In this document: positions 1 through 8,256 of the stretch, piece by piece | Layout: each line of letters opens with the position of its first letter | Numbering within the stretch: position 1 is the stretch's first letter | Position numbers and translations under genes: made by a program | Notes under the pieces: model-generated | Told to the model about the DNA's origin: nothing | Database searches by the model: none | What the model saw: the letters and a program-made list of their open reading frames with translations, nothing else | Assembly (NCBI RefSeq): GCF_042685645.1 | Contig: NZ_JBHUNX010000001.1 | Coordinates: forward strand, 2,356,001 to 2,420,000 | DNA: 64,000 nt | Direction: 5' to 3' | Source: Salininema proteolyticum | GTDB taxonomy: Bacteria > Actinomycetota > Actinomycetes > Mycobacteriales > Micromonosporaceae

Positions 1-453
1 GATGACCTCGGTACGCGGGTCGGGAATGTCGAACATCTGCCGGGACTCAAACCCCAAGGAATCGATATCGGACAGGTCAGCCTCGCACACACCGCAGGCG
101 GCGGGGAAATGATCGACCACCCGGTCAGGGACAGCCACCCGCTGGAGGGTCCTCCCCTCATGGCCGGCCTGCCCGCCGGGCTTACGGTTCGACTTACGCC
201 GCAGCGAACGCTTCTTCGCCGGCTTCTTGAACTGGTCAATTGATGAGGGCTTGGATGAATTCGAGGAATCCTTCCGAAGACGGGCCTCCAACTCCGCAAC
301 CCGCGCCTCCGCCTTCGCCGCCCGAGCCTCAGCTTTCACCGCGCGGGCCTCGGCCCGCTCTGCCCGCTCCTCAGCGGCATCAAGGCGACACCTCAGGTCG
401 ACAACGAGCGCAGCCAGCTCCTCATAGGAAGGCGCGTTCTCGTTGTGACTCAC
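1..453 (-). CDS. IS66 transposase, N-terminal part (copy 1, partial)
   Basis: The visible part encodes about the first 150 residues of an IS66 DDE transposase. It starts at a GTG and has the N-terminal coiled coil rich in Ala, Glu and Arg, then the start of the Cys-containing IS66 zinc-binding segment (CGVC). It is the same protein as the complete 494-residue copy at 50539-52023, apart from one Arg-to-Cys change. The rest lies before the window. Nothing in the visible part suggests inactivation. Confidence 0.85.
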   Translation of the reverse strand, partial: MSHNENAPSYEELAALVVDLRCRLDAAEERAERAEARAVKAEARAAKAEARVAELEARLRKDSSNSSKPSSIDQFKKPAKKRSLRRKSNRKPGGQAGHEGRTLQRVAVPDRVVDHFPAACGVCEADLSDIDSLGFESRQMFDIPDPRTEVI

Positions 454-506
454 CGAAACAGGCTAACAGTCGCTCTCTGGTTAGATCCGAAGACCTGACC
501 AGTCTC
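1..506 (-). mobile_element. IS66-family insertion sequence, copy 1 (cut by window start)
   Basis: This stretch is the reverse complement of 50486-50991, where a second, complete IS66 copy lies. The match stops abruptly at 506, at the terminal repeat (inward GAGACTGGTCAGG). I saw one base difference, near position 390. The outer end runs off the window, so the target duplication cannot be checked. The base after the IS end falls inside an ISAzo13-type transposase gene, so this copy is nested in another element. Confidence 0.9.
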
Positions 507-795
507 CGAGTGTTTTGGTGATACCAGGCTGTTGGATTTCCAGGCGGGGCCGTCCGGCGCCGGGGGCGCGGACCCGGTCGGTGGCCTCCGCGCCGGCCTC
601 GATCTCGGCCAGTCCGGTACGGACGGTGCTCTTTGACGCCCCTGATGCCTGCGCGACCACGGAAACGGCGCTCCTGTCGATACCAGTCTGGTCCAACGCC
701 TGCGCCTCGGCTCCCAGGAACAAGCGCCACTGCCGCTCGTTGAGATGCGGTTTGATCAGCTCATACTTCGATGCCAAAACTTCCCGATTGACCAT
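507..795 (-). pseudogene. ISAzo13-type transposase, N-terminal fragment truncated by IS66
   Basis: The fragment reads about 96 residues from an ATG at 795. It has the family's N-terminal pattern: a helical segment ending in LNERQWRLFLGAEAQAL, an HTH-like part (VAQASGASKSTVRTGLAEIEAG) and a basic RVRAPGAGRPR stretch. In ISAzo13-family transposases these features precede the DDE domain. The frame breaks exactly at the IS66 terminal repeat at 506/507, so the rest of the gene was separated by that insertion. Family assignment is from memory of the N-terminal pattern. Confidence 0.65.
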
Positions 796-1327
796 GCAAT
801 GTTCAACGAGCGGACAAACAAACCGACTCGCACACGACCAAGTAATTCATACAAGAGCCCTTAGTCGTATGCTTGAACGGAGTTTGCAGATCCATTTGAG
901 GAGATCCAGCTTTCAAGGATCCACTGTCACATCCTCCGGAAAACTGGGACTGACGTGGAAACCACTAGGCCCCACGAGCCCGAGAGCTTTCTAGAGTTAT
1001 GTCGTTTCCCCTGGAAACCGCGTTAACATCTCGCCGTAAGGTGAACAGCCAGTCCGTCTAGATCTCACACCGCTACCTGAACGGCAATGGCTCTAGACCG
1101 TGCTCCTTTCCGTTGGCCAGATGCTGAACCTAATAAAGATATAGATCAGCGGGATGGAGAGGCTCATCATCGGATCGAGGAACCAGACCATCAGGACAAG
1201 ACCGATGAGGGGAAGTGCGACAATGGCGGTCCAATGCCATTTGCCAAGGGAGCTGCTTCGCATACAGATGTAGACGGGCAGGGAGACCAGCACAAATGCT
1301 CCGGGGATGATCAGCGAGGTTTCCACG

Positions 1328-2712
1328 CAGGGCGTGCTGGAGTTCCGGTTATGGTTTGATTCCGAGGGCGGGGAGGACCTGTTCGGGGTTCTTGGCGTTC
1401 TGTCGGCAGGCTTTGGCGATGTTGACAGCTCCGCTCAGTCGGAGGGCGCCGATGGCCAGGTTGCGGAGTCCGGCCAAGGCCCGTGGAGCGTTGCCGGTCG
1501 AGACGGTGGAGGCGTCTTCGCGGAAGGTGCGGTCTCGCACGTGGTGGGAGCGGTTTTCAATCGTCCAATGTCCTCTCGTGTAGTGGTTGATGTGTTCGGG
1601 GATGGCCAGGTGGGCGGGCAGGTTGGTGACGGCATAGACGGTCTCTCGGGTTTCCTTCTTCTCTCTGGGTTTGCGGCGACGGTGCAGGCGGATGGCGATA
1701 CTCGTTCCGGGCAGTCGCAGGGCCTCGACCGATTCGTCGACGCAGGTGATCTTGACTGACCGGGACTCCTTGCGGCCGTGCTCTTTGCCTGAGGCAGTGT
1801 GGCCGATGGGAATCGTGTTCCAGGGCAGGGCTTCAAGCTCCTGGTATTGGAGCTCTTGATTGCGCTTCACGATGGCGACGTAGTAGGCGTTCTTCTCTTC
1901 GTGGACCCAACGCAGTAGCTCTTTTACGGTGTGGAGGGCGTCGAAGGTGAGGACGGTGCCGGTCAGGTCGAAGGGTTCGAGTAGGGGTTTGAAACCGGTC
2001 GTCTCGTTGGTTTTCTTGCCGACTTCCTGTTGGGCGTAGGTGATCCCGTCGTCGTGGGTGACCAGGGACAGCAGGTGGCGGCGGTCGTTGCCCCGGGTTT
2101 TGGATCCTTTGAGGGATTTGCCGTCCAGTGCCTTCGCTGCCAGGGGCCGGCGCTTGCGCGGTGTCGGATCGGAGTCGTCCTGGTCCTTGTCTTGGTTCAG
2201 GGTGATCTGGTGGCGGTCGATCAGCCACTGGCATAGCGCCTGGTCAAGGGCTTCGGCGTCAATACGGGTGAGGATGGTGCTGATACAGGCGCGGGAGGGT
2301 GAGCGGCGTAGCCGGAAGGGGTGGAACCGGAATCCCAGCCGGTGGAGGACGTCGGCGCTCAGCGCTTCGGCCCATTCGGCGATCTCTGAGATGGTGGTGG
2401 CCCCGCAGGAGACGGCGGCAGCGGCGATGGCCAGGACCGATGCCAGCGGGTACCATCGGCCTCTGCGTGAGCGGGGATCAGGCACTGTCTCGAGGTAGCG
2501 TCGCAGGTCGGGAAGGTCGTCACGCTGGAGGTCACCCGCCTGCGACAAGACAGCGGGAACTTGCGAAGATGAGGACGAGGGCACGGCTTCTCCTTGAGCA
2601 CCATACGAACTAGACACTCATATGATGCGGGGAACCGTGCCTGCTTCTATCTGCACCCCAACCGATCACGCTCTGTCACTTCAGGATGAAGCAGGAACTC
2701 CAGCACGCCCTG
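1328..2712 (-). mobile_element. ISAs1-family insertion sequence with 10-bp target duplication
   Basis: The element is 1,385 bp. Its ends are matching inverted repeats reading inward CAGGGCGTGCTGGAGTTCC, at 1328 and ending at 2712. It is flanked by a perfect 10-bp direct repeat, GGTTTCCACG, at 1318-1327 and 2713-2722. Duplications of 8-10 bp are typical of ISAs1. One full-length transposase gene fills the element. Intact ends, duplication and gene point to a recent insertion. Confidence 0.93.
1349..2617 (-). CDS. ISAs1-family transposase
   Basis: This 422-residue DDE transposase would catalyse movement of the surrounding element. It has the family's N-terminal region (YLETVPDPRSRRGRWYPL), the LDGKSLKGS motif with the first catalytic Asp, the GTVLTFDALHT motif with the second, and a C-terminal part (HWTIENRSHHVRDRTFREDA) with the Glu. 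The length is close to normal for the family. The start is a GTG at 2617. The gene ends 21 bases inside the left inverted repeat, and no frameshift is seen. Confidence 0.93.
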   Translation of the reverse strand: MSSSYGAQGEAVPSSSSSQVPAVLSQAGDLQRDDLPDLRRYLETVPDPRSRRGRWYPLASVLAIAAAAVSCGATTISEIAEWAEALSADVLHRLGFRFHPFRLRRSPSRACISTILTRIDAEALDQALCQWLIDRHQITLNQDKDQDDSDPTPRKRRPLAAKALDGKSLKGSKTRGNDRRHLLSLVTHDDGITYAQQEVGKKTNETTGFKPLLEPFDLTGTVLTFDALHTVKELLRWVHEEKNAYYVAIVKRNQELQYQELEALPWNTIPIGHTASGKEHGRKESRSVKITCVDESVEALRLPGTSIAIRLHRRRKPREKKETRETVYAVTNLPAHLAIPEHINHYTRGHWTIENRSHHVRDRTFREDASTVSTGNAPRALAGLRNLAIGALRLSGAVNIAKACRQNAKNPEQVLPALGIKP

Positions 2713-3000
2713 GGTTTCCACGAGGATCCCCGTGAGTTCGGCTTGGTGCACCAAGCCGCCGATCGCGTTGACAGCTGCGAGGAACAGTGGAACTGCTATG
2801 AGAAGCGGATCCATGGGGTATCGGTTTTTCATTGAGGGGCCTTGTCTCGGTGGCAATGACTCTGGAGCCCAGAGTACGCACGGGGATGCCTCGATGTTCC
2901 AGCGGCGCCCAGTGCTGTCGCGAGCACATCCCATCCGGAAGACCGGCCCCGCAGACGACCGCACTGCGATCTCTCGATACCACATCGGGAGATCACCCCG

Positions 3001-3384
3001 TTATTCCGTCTGCGCCTTCCTGTTCGAGGCTACAACGATCATCACCGCCGGAGCGAGAACCAGGATCATGGGCGTGGGGAACAGGATGGCGGCGCCGAGG
3101 ACCGCCCATACTCCCAAGAACCATCCGATGGACGCCGGCACGCGCATGCCTTGCTTCGGGGCCGCCATGAGCATCAGCCCCAACAAGAAAAGCGGAACTG
3201 CGAAGCTCCCCGGAAGGATCCAGAAGGCTCCGGCCGCGCCAGCGGGACTAATGAAGTCCTCTTTGGGCAGCATCCAGAGGGCGCCCGAGAACCACTCCCC
3301 ATAGTGCTCCGTGCTGAGGACTCCGATGGCCACGAGGTGCAGCAACCCGAGGAAGACCAGTATGCGACCCGACCAAGCGATCAT
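3001..3384 (-). CDS. Small integral membrane protein (DUF6463-like)
   Basis: The 127-residue product has four hydrophobic segments: an N-terminal one (ILVFLGLLHLVAIGVLS), one around the SPAGAAGAFWILPGSF region, one after that, and a C-terminal pair. The N-terminal LLHLVAIGVL, then an E-H-Y-GEWF segment and PLFLLGLML, resemble the DUF6463 family as I remember it; no biochemical role is known for it. The gene is divergent from a TetR regulator at 3442, with a perfect palindrome between the two starts. That arrangement suggests the regulator represses this gene. Confidence 0.75.
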   Translation of the reverse strand: MIAWSGRILVFLGLLHLVAIGVLSTEHYGEWFSGALWMLPKEDFISPAGAAGAFWILPGSFAVPLFLLGLMLMAAPKQGMRVPASIGWFLGVWAVLGAAILFPTPMILVLAPAVMIVVASNRKAQTE

Positions 3385-3405
3385 GATTACCTCATTTCGA
3401 GACTG

Positions 3406-3421
3406 TTAGTTTCGGAACTAA
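3406..3421. promoter_or_regulatory. Palindromic operator between TetR gene and membrane-protein gene
   Basis: The 16-bp perfect palindrome TTAGTTTCGGAACTAA lies in the 57-bp space between the divergent starts at 3384 and 3442. It is a likely site for the adjacent TetR regulator and could act on both promoters. The same half-sites (TTAGTT-N4-AACTAA) occur upstream of the GntR gene at 14171-14186. Confidence 0.7.
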
Positions 3422-3441
3422 TCGTACCGTATCATGGACGC

Positions 3442-4197
3442 ATGGCAAGACCCAGAGACACCCGTGTGGACGAGGCGATCCTGAAGGCTGTGCGAGAGCT
3501 CCTGGCCGCCAAGGGGTACTCTGCCTTGACGACCGACACTGTGGCAGCTGCGGCGGGAGTCGGGAAGGCCGCTATCTACCGCCGTCATGCCACCAAACAA
3601 GAGATGGTCTTCGCGGCCGTCGTCCACGGAACCGACCTCTCCGCACCGGAGGAGGCGGGCAGCCTGAGAGAGGACATCGCCGCCATCGTCGACGACATAA
3701 TGGCGACACTGGGGAATCCGGCCGCCGCCCAGGTCATTCCCGGGCTCTTGGCCGATATGCACGCCGTGCCCGGACTGCGTGAGCGCTTCACCGAACTCTT
3801 CCTCGACCGCCAGCGCGAGATCATCACCGCCGCGCTGGACCGTGCGCTCGCCCGGGGAGAGATCTCCCGGCTTCCCGATACGGCCTTTGTCCATGCCCTG
3901 CTGACCGGGCCGGTCTTCGCTTCCCTCTACGTCCTGCCGCAACGCCCGGAGAGGCTGGCCGCCGATCTGACGGAGACGGTCTACCGGGCGGTCATGGGTA
4001 CCGTATTAGGTCCCAAGCCCGGTCCGAAGCAGACGGCGAACGGCGCGGAAGTCGGCCTTCGGGCCGCGCCGAACATCGTCGAGAATAAAGAGACCCCCGG
4101 CCTTCAGCCGGGGGTCTCGAAGCTCTCGTACTACTCTTCGTCGAAGGTCATGCAGATCGAGTTGATGCAGAACCGGTCGTCGGTGGGGGTCTCGTAG
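3442..4197 (+). CDS. TetR-family transcriptional regulator with unusual C-terminal extension
   Basis: The chosen ATG at 3442 gives a 251-residue protein. Residues 10-60 form the TetR helix-turn-helix (ILKAVRELLAAKGYSALTTD, then AAAAGVGKAAIYRRHATKQ). The rest is a helical ligand-binding domain of the type found with C-terminal domain TetR_C_11/16. A normal TetR would end near 4020. Here the frame stays open through a strong terminator hairpin (4090-4118) and 67 bases into the convergent msrB gene, giving an odd tail of about 55 residues. A lost stop codon or a small frameshift near 4010-4030 would explain this. The regulator probably controls the divergent gene at 3001-3384. Confidence 0.85.
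   Translation: MARPRDTRVDEAILKAVRELLAAKGYSALTTDTVAAAAGVGKAAIYRRHATKQEMVFAAVVHGTDLSAPEEAGSLREDIAAIVDDIMATLGNPAAAQVIPGLLADMHAVPGLRERFTELFLDRQREIITAALDRALARGEISRLPDTAFVHALLTGPVFASLYVLPQRPERLAADLTETVYRAVMGTVLGPKPGPKQTANGAEVGLRAAPNIVENKETPGLQPGVSKLSYYSSSKVMQIELMQNRSSVGVS
4090..4118. terminator. Rho-independent terminator, likely bidirectional
   Basis: A perfect 12-bp stem (GAGACCCCCGGC / GCCGGGGGTCTC) with a 5-base loop lies just downstream of msrB on the minus strand and inside the extended TetR frame on the plus strand. On the minus strand the stem is followed by a run containing TTTATTCTC. It would end msrB transcription and probably also TetR transcription. Confidence 0.8.
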
Positions 4198-4520
4198 CCC
4201 TCGCCGTGGAAGACGTGCCCGAGGTGGCTGTCGCAGTTGGCGCACCGGACCTCGACCCGGGGACGCTCCCCCAGCGAGTTGTCCTCGAGGTACTTCACGG
4301 TGTCCTTGGCCAGCGGGGCGTAGAAGGACGGCCAGCCGCAGTGGCTGTCGAACTTCGTGTCCGAGGCGAACAGGACAGCGTCGCAGGCGCGGCAGCGGTA
4401 CTTGCCCTGCCGCTTCTCCTCGATCAGCTCCCCGGTCCAGGGCGTCTCGGTCCCGCCCTCGCGAAGGACGGCGTACTCGTCCGGCGTCAGGATCTCCTGC
4501 CAGTTCTTCTCAACGGTCAT
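4131..4520 (-). CDS. msrB: Peptide methionine-(R)-S-oxide reductase
   Basis: MsrB reduces the R epimer of methionine sulfoxide in proteins, using thioredoxin. The 129-residue protein has the standard domain. It has the two zinc-binding CxxC pairs (CRACDAVLF and CANCDSHLG), the GWPSFY substrate-binding motif, the HLGHVF segment and the catalytic Cys in RFCINS. The ATG at 4520 gives the usual MTVEKNWQEILTPDEY start and normal length. The gene follows ribH after 83 bases on the same strand and ends at a strong terminator. Confidence 0.97.
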   Translation of the reverse strand: MTVEKNWQEILTPDEYAVLREGGTETPWTGELIEEKRQGKYRCRACDAVLFASDTKFDSHCGWPSFYAPLAKDTVKYLEDNSLGERPRVEVRCANCDSHLGHVFHGEGYETPTDDRFCINSICMTFDEE

Positions 4521-4603
4521 GGTTCCATTCTCCCGCAGTACTCGCTGTTCCGGACGCCGAACGCCCGCTGGGTGGGAAGTGGGTCTCCCCGGTCTCGCAC
4601 CGA

Positions 4604-5077
4604 CTAGGCGTTGATCTCGCGCAGCGCCAGGGCCGCGCCGAGCGCCGCCGTGGTCGCCTCGTACCCCTTGTCCTCGGTGGATTCGGGGAAGCCGGCGCGC
4701 GCACGCGCCTGGTCGGCGTTGTCCACCGTCAGCACGCCGTGCGCGACGGGCGTCGACTCGTCGAGCGCCACGCGGGTGAGCCCCTCGGTGACGGACTTGC
4801 ACACGTACTCGAAGTGGGCGGTGCCGCCGCGGACGACGGCCCCGAGGACGACGACCGCGTCGAACTTCCGGGCCAGGGCCTGGGCGACGATCGGCAGTTC
4901 GACGGCCCCGGCCACGTGGACGACCTCGGCCTCTGCGAGCCCGGAATCGGCGGCGGCCCGAAGGGCCCGCTGCGTCATCTGCTCGACGTACTCGGCGTTC
5001 CATTCGGTCGCCACGATGCCGAGGGTCAGCCCCCGCGCGTCGATCTTCGCCTCGGTGGGGCGTCCCTCTCCGGCCAT
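4604..5077 (-). CDS. ribH: 6,7-dimethyl-8-ribityllumazine synthase
   Basis: RibH condenses 5-amino-6-ribitylamino-uracil with 3,4-dihydroxy-2-butanone 4-phosphate to form lumazine, the next-to-last step of riboflavin synthesis. The 157-residue protein has the expected features: the TEWNAEYVEQM start of the fold, HVAGAVELP with substrate-contact residues, LGAVVRGGTAHFEYV, and FGVLT-like HGVLTVDNADQA. The ATG overlaps the ribBA stop by one base (TGATG), so translation is coupled. It belongs to the FMN-riboswitch operon. Confidence 0.97.
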   Translation of the reverse strand: MAGEGRPTEAKIDARGLTLGIVATEWNAEYVEQMTQRALRAAADSGLAEAEVVHVAGAVELPIVAQALARKFDAVVVLGAVVRGGTAHFEYVCKSVTEGLTRVALDESTPVAHGVLTVDNADQARARAGFPESTEDKGYEATTAALGAALALREINA

Positions 5078-6312
5078 CAGGCCACTCCTTCCACGGTCTG
5101 GGGCAGGTCCAGCAGGTGCCCCATCCGGTCGCGTTTGGTCTGCAGGTAGTTCATGTTGGCGGGCGTCGCGAAGGTGGGGACGGGCAGCCGCTCGACCACC
5201 TCGACGCCGCCGGCCTCGAGGCCTTCGCGCTTGTCGGGGTTGTTGGTCAGCAGGGAGACGGACTTGACGCCCAGGTCCTGCAGGATCGCGGCGGCGGCCG
5301 ACCATTCGCGCGCGTCGGCGGGCAGCCCGAGGTCGAGATTGGCGTCGACGGTGTCGCGCCCGACGTCCTGGAGCTGGTAGGCCTGCAGCTTGTGCGAGAG
5401 CCCGATGCCGCGTCCCTCGTGTCCGCGCAGGTAGACGACGACGCCGCGTCCGGCGGACTCGATCTGGCGCATGGCCTCGTGCAGCTGGGGGCCGCAGTCG
5501 CAGCGCAGCGACCCGAAGGCGTCGCCGGTGAGGCACTCGGAGTGGACGCGCACGAGCACGTCCTCGCCGGAGGAGAGGTCGCCCTTGACGAGGGCGACGT
5601 GCTCGGCCGAGCCGTCGGTCATGGAGTAGCCGTAGGCGTCGAAGTCGCCGAAGTCAGTCGGCAGGACGGCCTTGGCCTCGCGGCTCACGGTGCGCTCGTT
5701 GCGCCGGCGGTACTCGACGAGGTCGGCGATGCTGATGAGGGCCAGCCCGTGCTCGTCGGCGAACTCGCGCAGGTCCGGCAGGCGCTTCATGGTCCCGTCG
5801 TCGTTGACCATCTCGCAGAGGACGCCCACCGACTGCTTGCCGGCGAGGCGGGCCAGGTCGATGGCGGCCTCGGTGTGGCCTTCGCGCTTCAGGACGCCGC
5901 CGGGGTTGGCGCGGAGCGGGACGACGTGGCCGGGGCGGGTGAAGTCTCCCGGCCGGGAGGCCGGGTCGGACAGGAGGTTGATGGTGTGCGCGCGGTCGGC
6001 GGCGGAGATGCCGGTGCTCACGCCGTGCCTGGCGTCGACGCTGACGGCGTAGGGCGTGGCCTTGTCGTCCTCGTACACCTTGTATCCCGGGGGGAGGTCG
6101 AGGGAGTCCGCGCGGTCGGCGGGCATGGGCACGCAGATGTAGCCGGAGGTGTAGCGGATCATGAAGGCCAGCAGCTCGGGCGTGGCGTCCTCGGCGGCGA
6201 AGATGAGGTCGCCCTCGTTCTCGCGGTCCTCGTCGTCGGCGACCACGACGGGGCGTCCGGAGGCGAGCGCGGCGACGGCTTCGTCGATGGTGTTGAGGCG
6301 GATGTCGGTCAT
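5077..6312 (-). CDS. ribBA: Bifunctional 3,4-dihydroxy-2-butanone-4-phosphate synthase / GTP cyclohydrolase II
   Basis: This protein supplies both precursors of lumazine. Its N-terminal half (residues 1-200) makes dihydroxybutanone phosphate from ribulose 5-phosphate and has the acidic loop DDEDRENEGDL. Its C-terminal half opens GTP and has zinc ligands in HSECLTGDAFGSLRCDCGPQ and the RGHEGRGIGL segment. The ATG at 6312 gives 411 residues, a normal length; a longer frame to 6372 runs into ribE. It lies 4 bases after ribE and overlaps ribH. The rpe gene nearby makes or uses ribulose 5-phosphate, the substrate of the first half. Confidence 0.97.
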   Translation of the reverse strand: MTDIRLNTIDEAVAALASGRPVVVADDEDRENEGDLIFAAEDATPELLAFMIRYTSGYICVPMPADRADSLDLPPGYKVYEDDKATPYAVSVDARHGVSTGISAADRAHTINLLSDPASRPGDFTRPGHVVPLRANPGGVLKREGHTEAAIDLARLAGKQSVGVLCEMVNDDGTMKRLPDLREFADEHGLALISIADLVEYRRRNERTVSREAKAVLPTDFGDFDAYGYSMTDGSAEHVALVKGDLSSGEDVLVRVHSECLTGDAFGSLRCDCGPQLHEAMRQIESAGRGVVVYLRGHEGRGIGLSHKLQAYQLQDVGRDTVDANLDLGLPADAREWSAAAAILQDLGVKSVSLLTNNPDKREGLEAGGVEVVERLPVPTFATPANMNYLQTKRDRMGHLLDLPQTVEGVA

Positions 6313-6316
6313 GGCC

Positions 6317-6898
6317 TTACCTTCCGGCTCCGATGAGCTTTTCGATGTGCTTGGCGGTGATGTCGACTTCAATGTGAACGCGGTCCCCGACGGCTTTCTT
6401 CCCCAGCGTGGTGGCCGACAGGGTTTCTGGGATGAGGCTCACGGAGAGGGTGTCGTCGGTGACGGCGGTGACGGTGAGCGAGACGCCGTCGATGGCGATG
6501 GAGCCCTTCTCGACGATGTAGCGGGTGTACTCGGCGGGGAGTCGGAAGGTCACGTCCTCCCAGTTGGCGCCGGGTTCGCGGGAGGTGACTTCGGCGGTGG
6601 CGTCGACGTGGCCCTGGACGAGGTGGCCGCCGAGCCGGGTGGAGAGCGTGGCGGCGCGTTCCAGGTTCACGGGAGTTCCGGCGGCGAGGTCGCCGAGGTT
6701 GGAGCGGTCGTAGCTCTCTTTCATGACGTCGGCGCTGAAGCGGCCCTCGTCGAGTTCCACGACGGTCAGGCAGAGGCCGTTGACGGCGATGGAGTCGCCT
6801 ATGCGGGCGTCGGAGGTCACCAGCGGTCCCTCGATGGCGAGGCGGCCGGGGGTGTGCGCATGGACGGTGCCGAGTTCTTCGACGATTCCGGTGAACAC
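6317..6898 (-). CDS. ribE: Riboflavin synthase, alpha subunit
   Basis: This enzyme dismutates two lumazine molecules to riboflavin and the ribitylamino-uracil. The 193-residue protein shows the internal duplication of the family. It starts MFTGIVEELG, has DSIAVNGLCLTV in the first barrel and GSIAIDGVSLTV in the second, and a GHLVQGHVDAT segment. It is the first gene of the riboflavin operon, and the FMN riboswitch lies about 120 bases upstream. Start and length are standard. The gene is also called ribC in some actinobacteria. Confidence 0.96.
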   Translation of the reverse strand: MFTGIVEELGTVHAHTPGRLAIEGPLVTSDARIGDSIAVNGLCLTVVELDEGRFSADVMKESYDRSNLGDLAAGTPVNLERAATLSTRLGGHLVQGHVDATAEVTSREPGANWEDVTFRLPAEYTRYIVEKGSIAIDGVSLTVTAVTDDTLSVSLIPETLSATTLGKKAVGDRVHIEVDITAKHIEKLIGAGR

Positions 6899-7014
6899 TG
6901 TGTCTCCCTGCTGGTCGGGTCGGCGGGGGAGGCCGACGGGAGCGCGCAGCGCAGGGTTCGCCCAGTGCGTGGAGGCACTGGCGGAATGGCGGCACTGAGG
7001 CCGCTGGCTCTGCC

Positions 7015-7152
7015 TTTTGCGTCTGCTCCCATCCGGACTTTGACCGTCGGCTCTGGATTCTCACCAGATCAACCGGCTGCTGGTTGCAGTCGGGTCGCGG
7101 GCTTGCGCTTGCGCGCTCACCGCCGGCTCGGAGTTTCACCGACCCCGCTGAC
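7015..7152 (-). promoter_or_regulatory. FMN riboswitch (RFN element) of the riboflavin operon
   Basis: On the minus strand this leader has the conserved RFN blocks in order. It opens with GGGGTCGGTGAAACTCCGAG and CCGGCGGTGA at the 5' end. The middle arms include GGTTGATCTGGTGAGAATCC. It closes with AAAGTCCGGATGGGAGCAGA. The leader sits directly upstream of ribE. FMN binding would lower expression of ribE-ribBA-ribH by terminating transcription or hiding the start. The bounds are set from the conserved blocks. Confidence 0.93.
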
Positions 7153-7232
7153 GCTAGGTTTGCTGTCTGAATTGTGCCATATGGTCCGTCCGCTCGCCAA
7201 TGGAGTTCCTCACAGGGCGTCGGGCGGGGTGG

Positions 7233-8252
7233 TCACCGGCTCCAGAAGACAGGGCGTCCGGGCCGGTAGACGGGGGTTTCCGGCGGTTGGGAGCCGGGCG
7301 TGCCGGAGTAGGCGACGTAGTCCCCCATGTGGGATTTGGCCTGGCCTTTGAGGGTGGTGGCCTCGGCGACGGCCTCGTGGGCGTCGGCGAAGTTGCGGTG
7401 GGTGGAGAGGGCGACGCCGATGGAGAGGGTGGGCAGCGACGAGCGGGAGGGGTGGCCGTTGCGGTCGATGTACTCGATGTACCCGGCGCGGACGTCCTTC
7501 TCGTCGGAGAGTTTGAGGACGCGGTTGCCGAAGTGGCCCAGGAGGAAGCGGGTGACGGCGTCGATGTCCTCGGGGCGGGCGAGGATGGCGAAGTCGTCGC
7601 CGCCGACGTGGCCGAGGAAGACCGGGGCGGCGCCGGAGTCGGCGGCGGCGGAGTAGGTGGCCTCGGCGAGGGCCTTGATGAACTCGTCGCCGCGCACGAA
7701 GCCGTAGACGTCGTTGACGGCTTTGAAGTTGTCGATGTCGATGTAGGCGAGGGCGAAGGGGTGGGCGCGGCGGATCCAGGCGGTGACCTCGCGGAGGATG
7801 CGGTCGTTGCCGGGCATGCCGGTCAGCGGGCTGGCCTCGCGGATCTCGCGGTGGCGGCGGATGGCCGAGCCTATGCGCGCCGACACCTCGGCGGGGTCGA
7901 AGGGCTTGGCGACGACGTCGTCGGCGCCGGTCTTGAGCCCGGCGATGGTGTCGGCGGCGCTGGAGTTGGCCTGGGTGAGCATGATGGGCAGCGATGCGGT
8001 GGCGGGGTCGGCCCGCAGTTGTCCGGTCAGCGCCAGGCCGTCGATGAACGGGATGTCGCGTTCGATGACGAGGATGGAGGGGCGGCGGACCGCGATGGAG
8101 GCCAGGGTCTGGTATCCGTCGCGGGCCAGCGCCGTGTCGAATCCGTCGTGGCGCAGCCGTTCGGCCAGGTATTGGGCGATCTGAGGATCGGCGTCGGCGA
8201 TGAGCACCAGGTCCTTGCCCGAGACGGCGCTGTTCGGGACGTTGTTGCTCAC
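7233..8252 (-). CDS. Response regulator with GGDEF-type diguanylate cyclase domain
   Basis: The 339-residue protein has a receiver domain (residues about 14-135). It has an acidic pair (ADADP), a probable phospho-acceptor Asp66 in VIERDIPF, and Lys116 in AKPFD. A GGDEF domain follows (about 145-320), with the DIDNFKAVND metal and substrate motif and GGDDF at 217-221 in place of GGDEF. Asp-for-Glu there is tolerated in some cyclases, so activity is possible but uncertain. No RxxD inhibitory site is obvious. The GTG start lies 4 bases after rpe, so it is probably cotranscribed with it. No partner sensor kinase is nearby. Confidence 0.9.
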   Translation of the reverse strand: MSNNVPNSAVSGKDLVLIADADPQIAQYLAERLRHDGFDTALARDGYQTLASIAVRRPSILVIERDIPFIDGLALTGQLRADPATASLPIMLTQANSSAADTIAGLKTGADDVVAKPFDPAEVSARIGSAIRRHREIREASPLTGMPGNDRILREVTAWIRRAHPFALAYIDIDNFKAVNDVYGFVRGDEFIKALAEATYSAAADSGAAPVFLGHVGGDDFAILARPEDIDAVTRFLLGHFGNRVLKLSDEKDVRAGYIEYIDRNGHPSRSSLPTLSIGVALSTHRNFADAHEAVAEATTLKGQAKSHMGDYVAYSGTPGSQPPETPVYRPGRPVFWSR

Positions 8253-8256
8253 TCTC

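Larger units (their letters stand above)
1093..2832 (-). pseudogene. Small membrane-protein gene split by an ISAs1 element
   Basis: Two fragments form one gene. The 5' part (2832 down to 2713) starts with ATG and encodes 40 residues (MKNRYPMDPLL...). The 3' part (1317 down to 1093) encodes 74 residues and ends at a normal stop. Removing bases 1318-2712, which are the ISAs1 element plus one copy of its 10-bp target duplication, joins them in frame into a 114-residue protein. That protein would have three or four hydrophobic segments and would be integral to the membrane. Its function is unknown. The next gene upstream on the same strand (3001-3384) is another small membrane protein, so the two may have been cotranscribed. 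As it stands the gene is broken. Confidence 0.8.
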
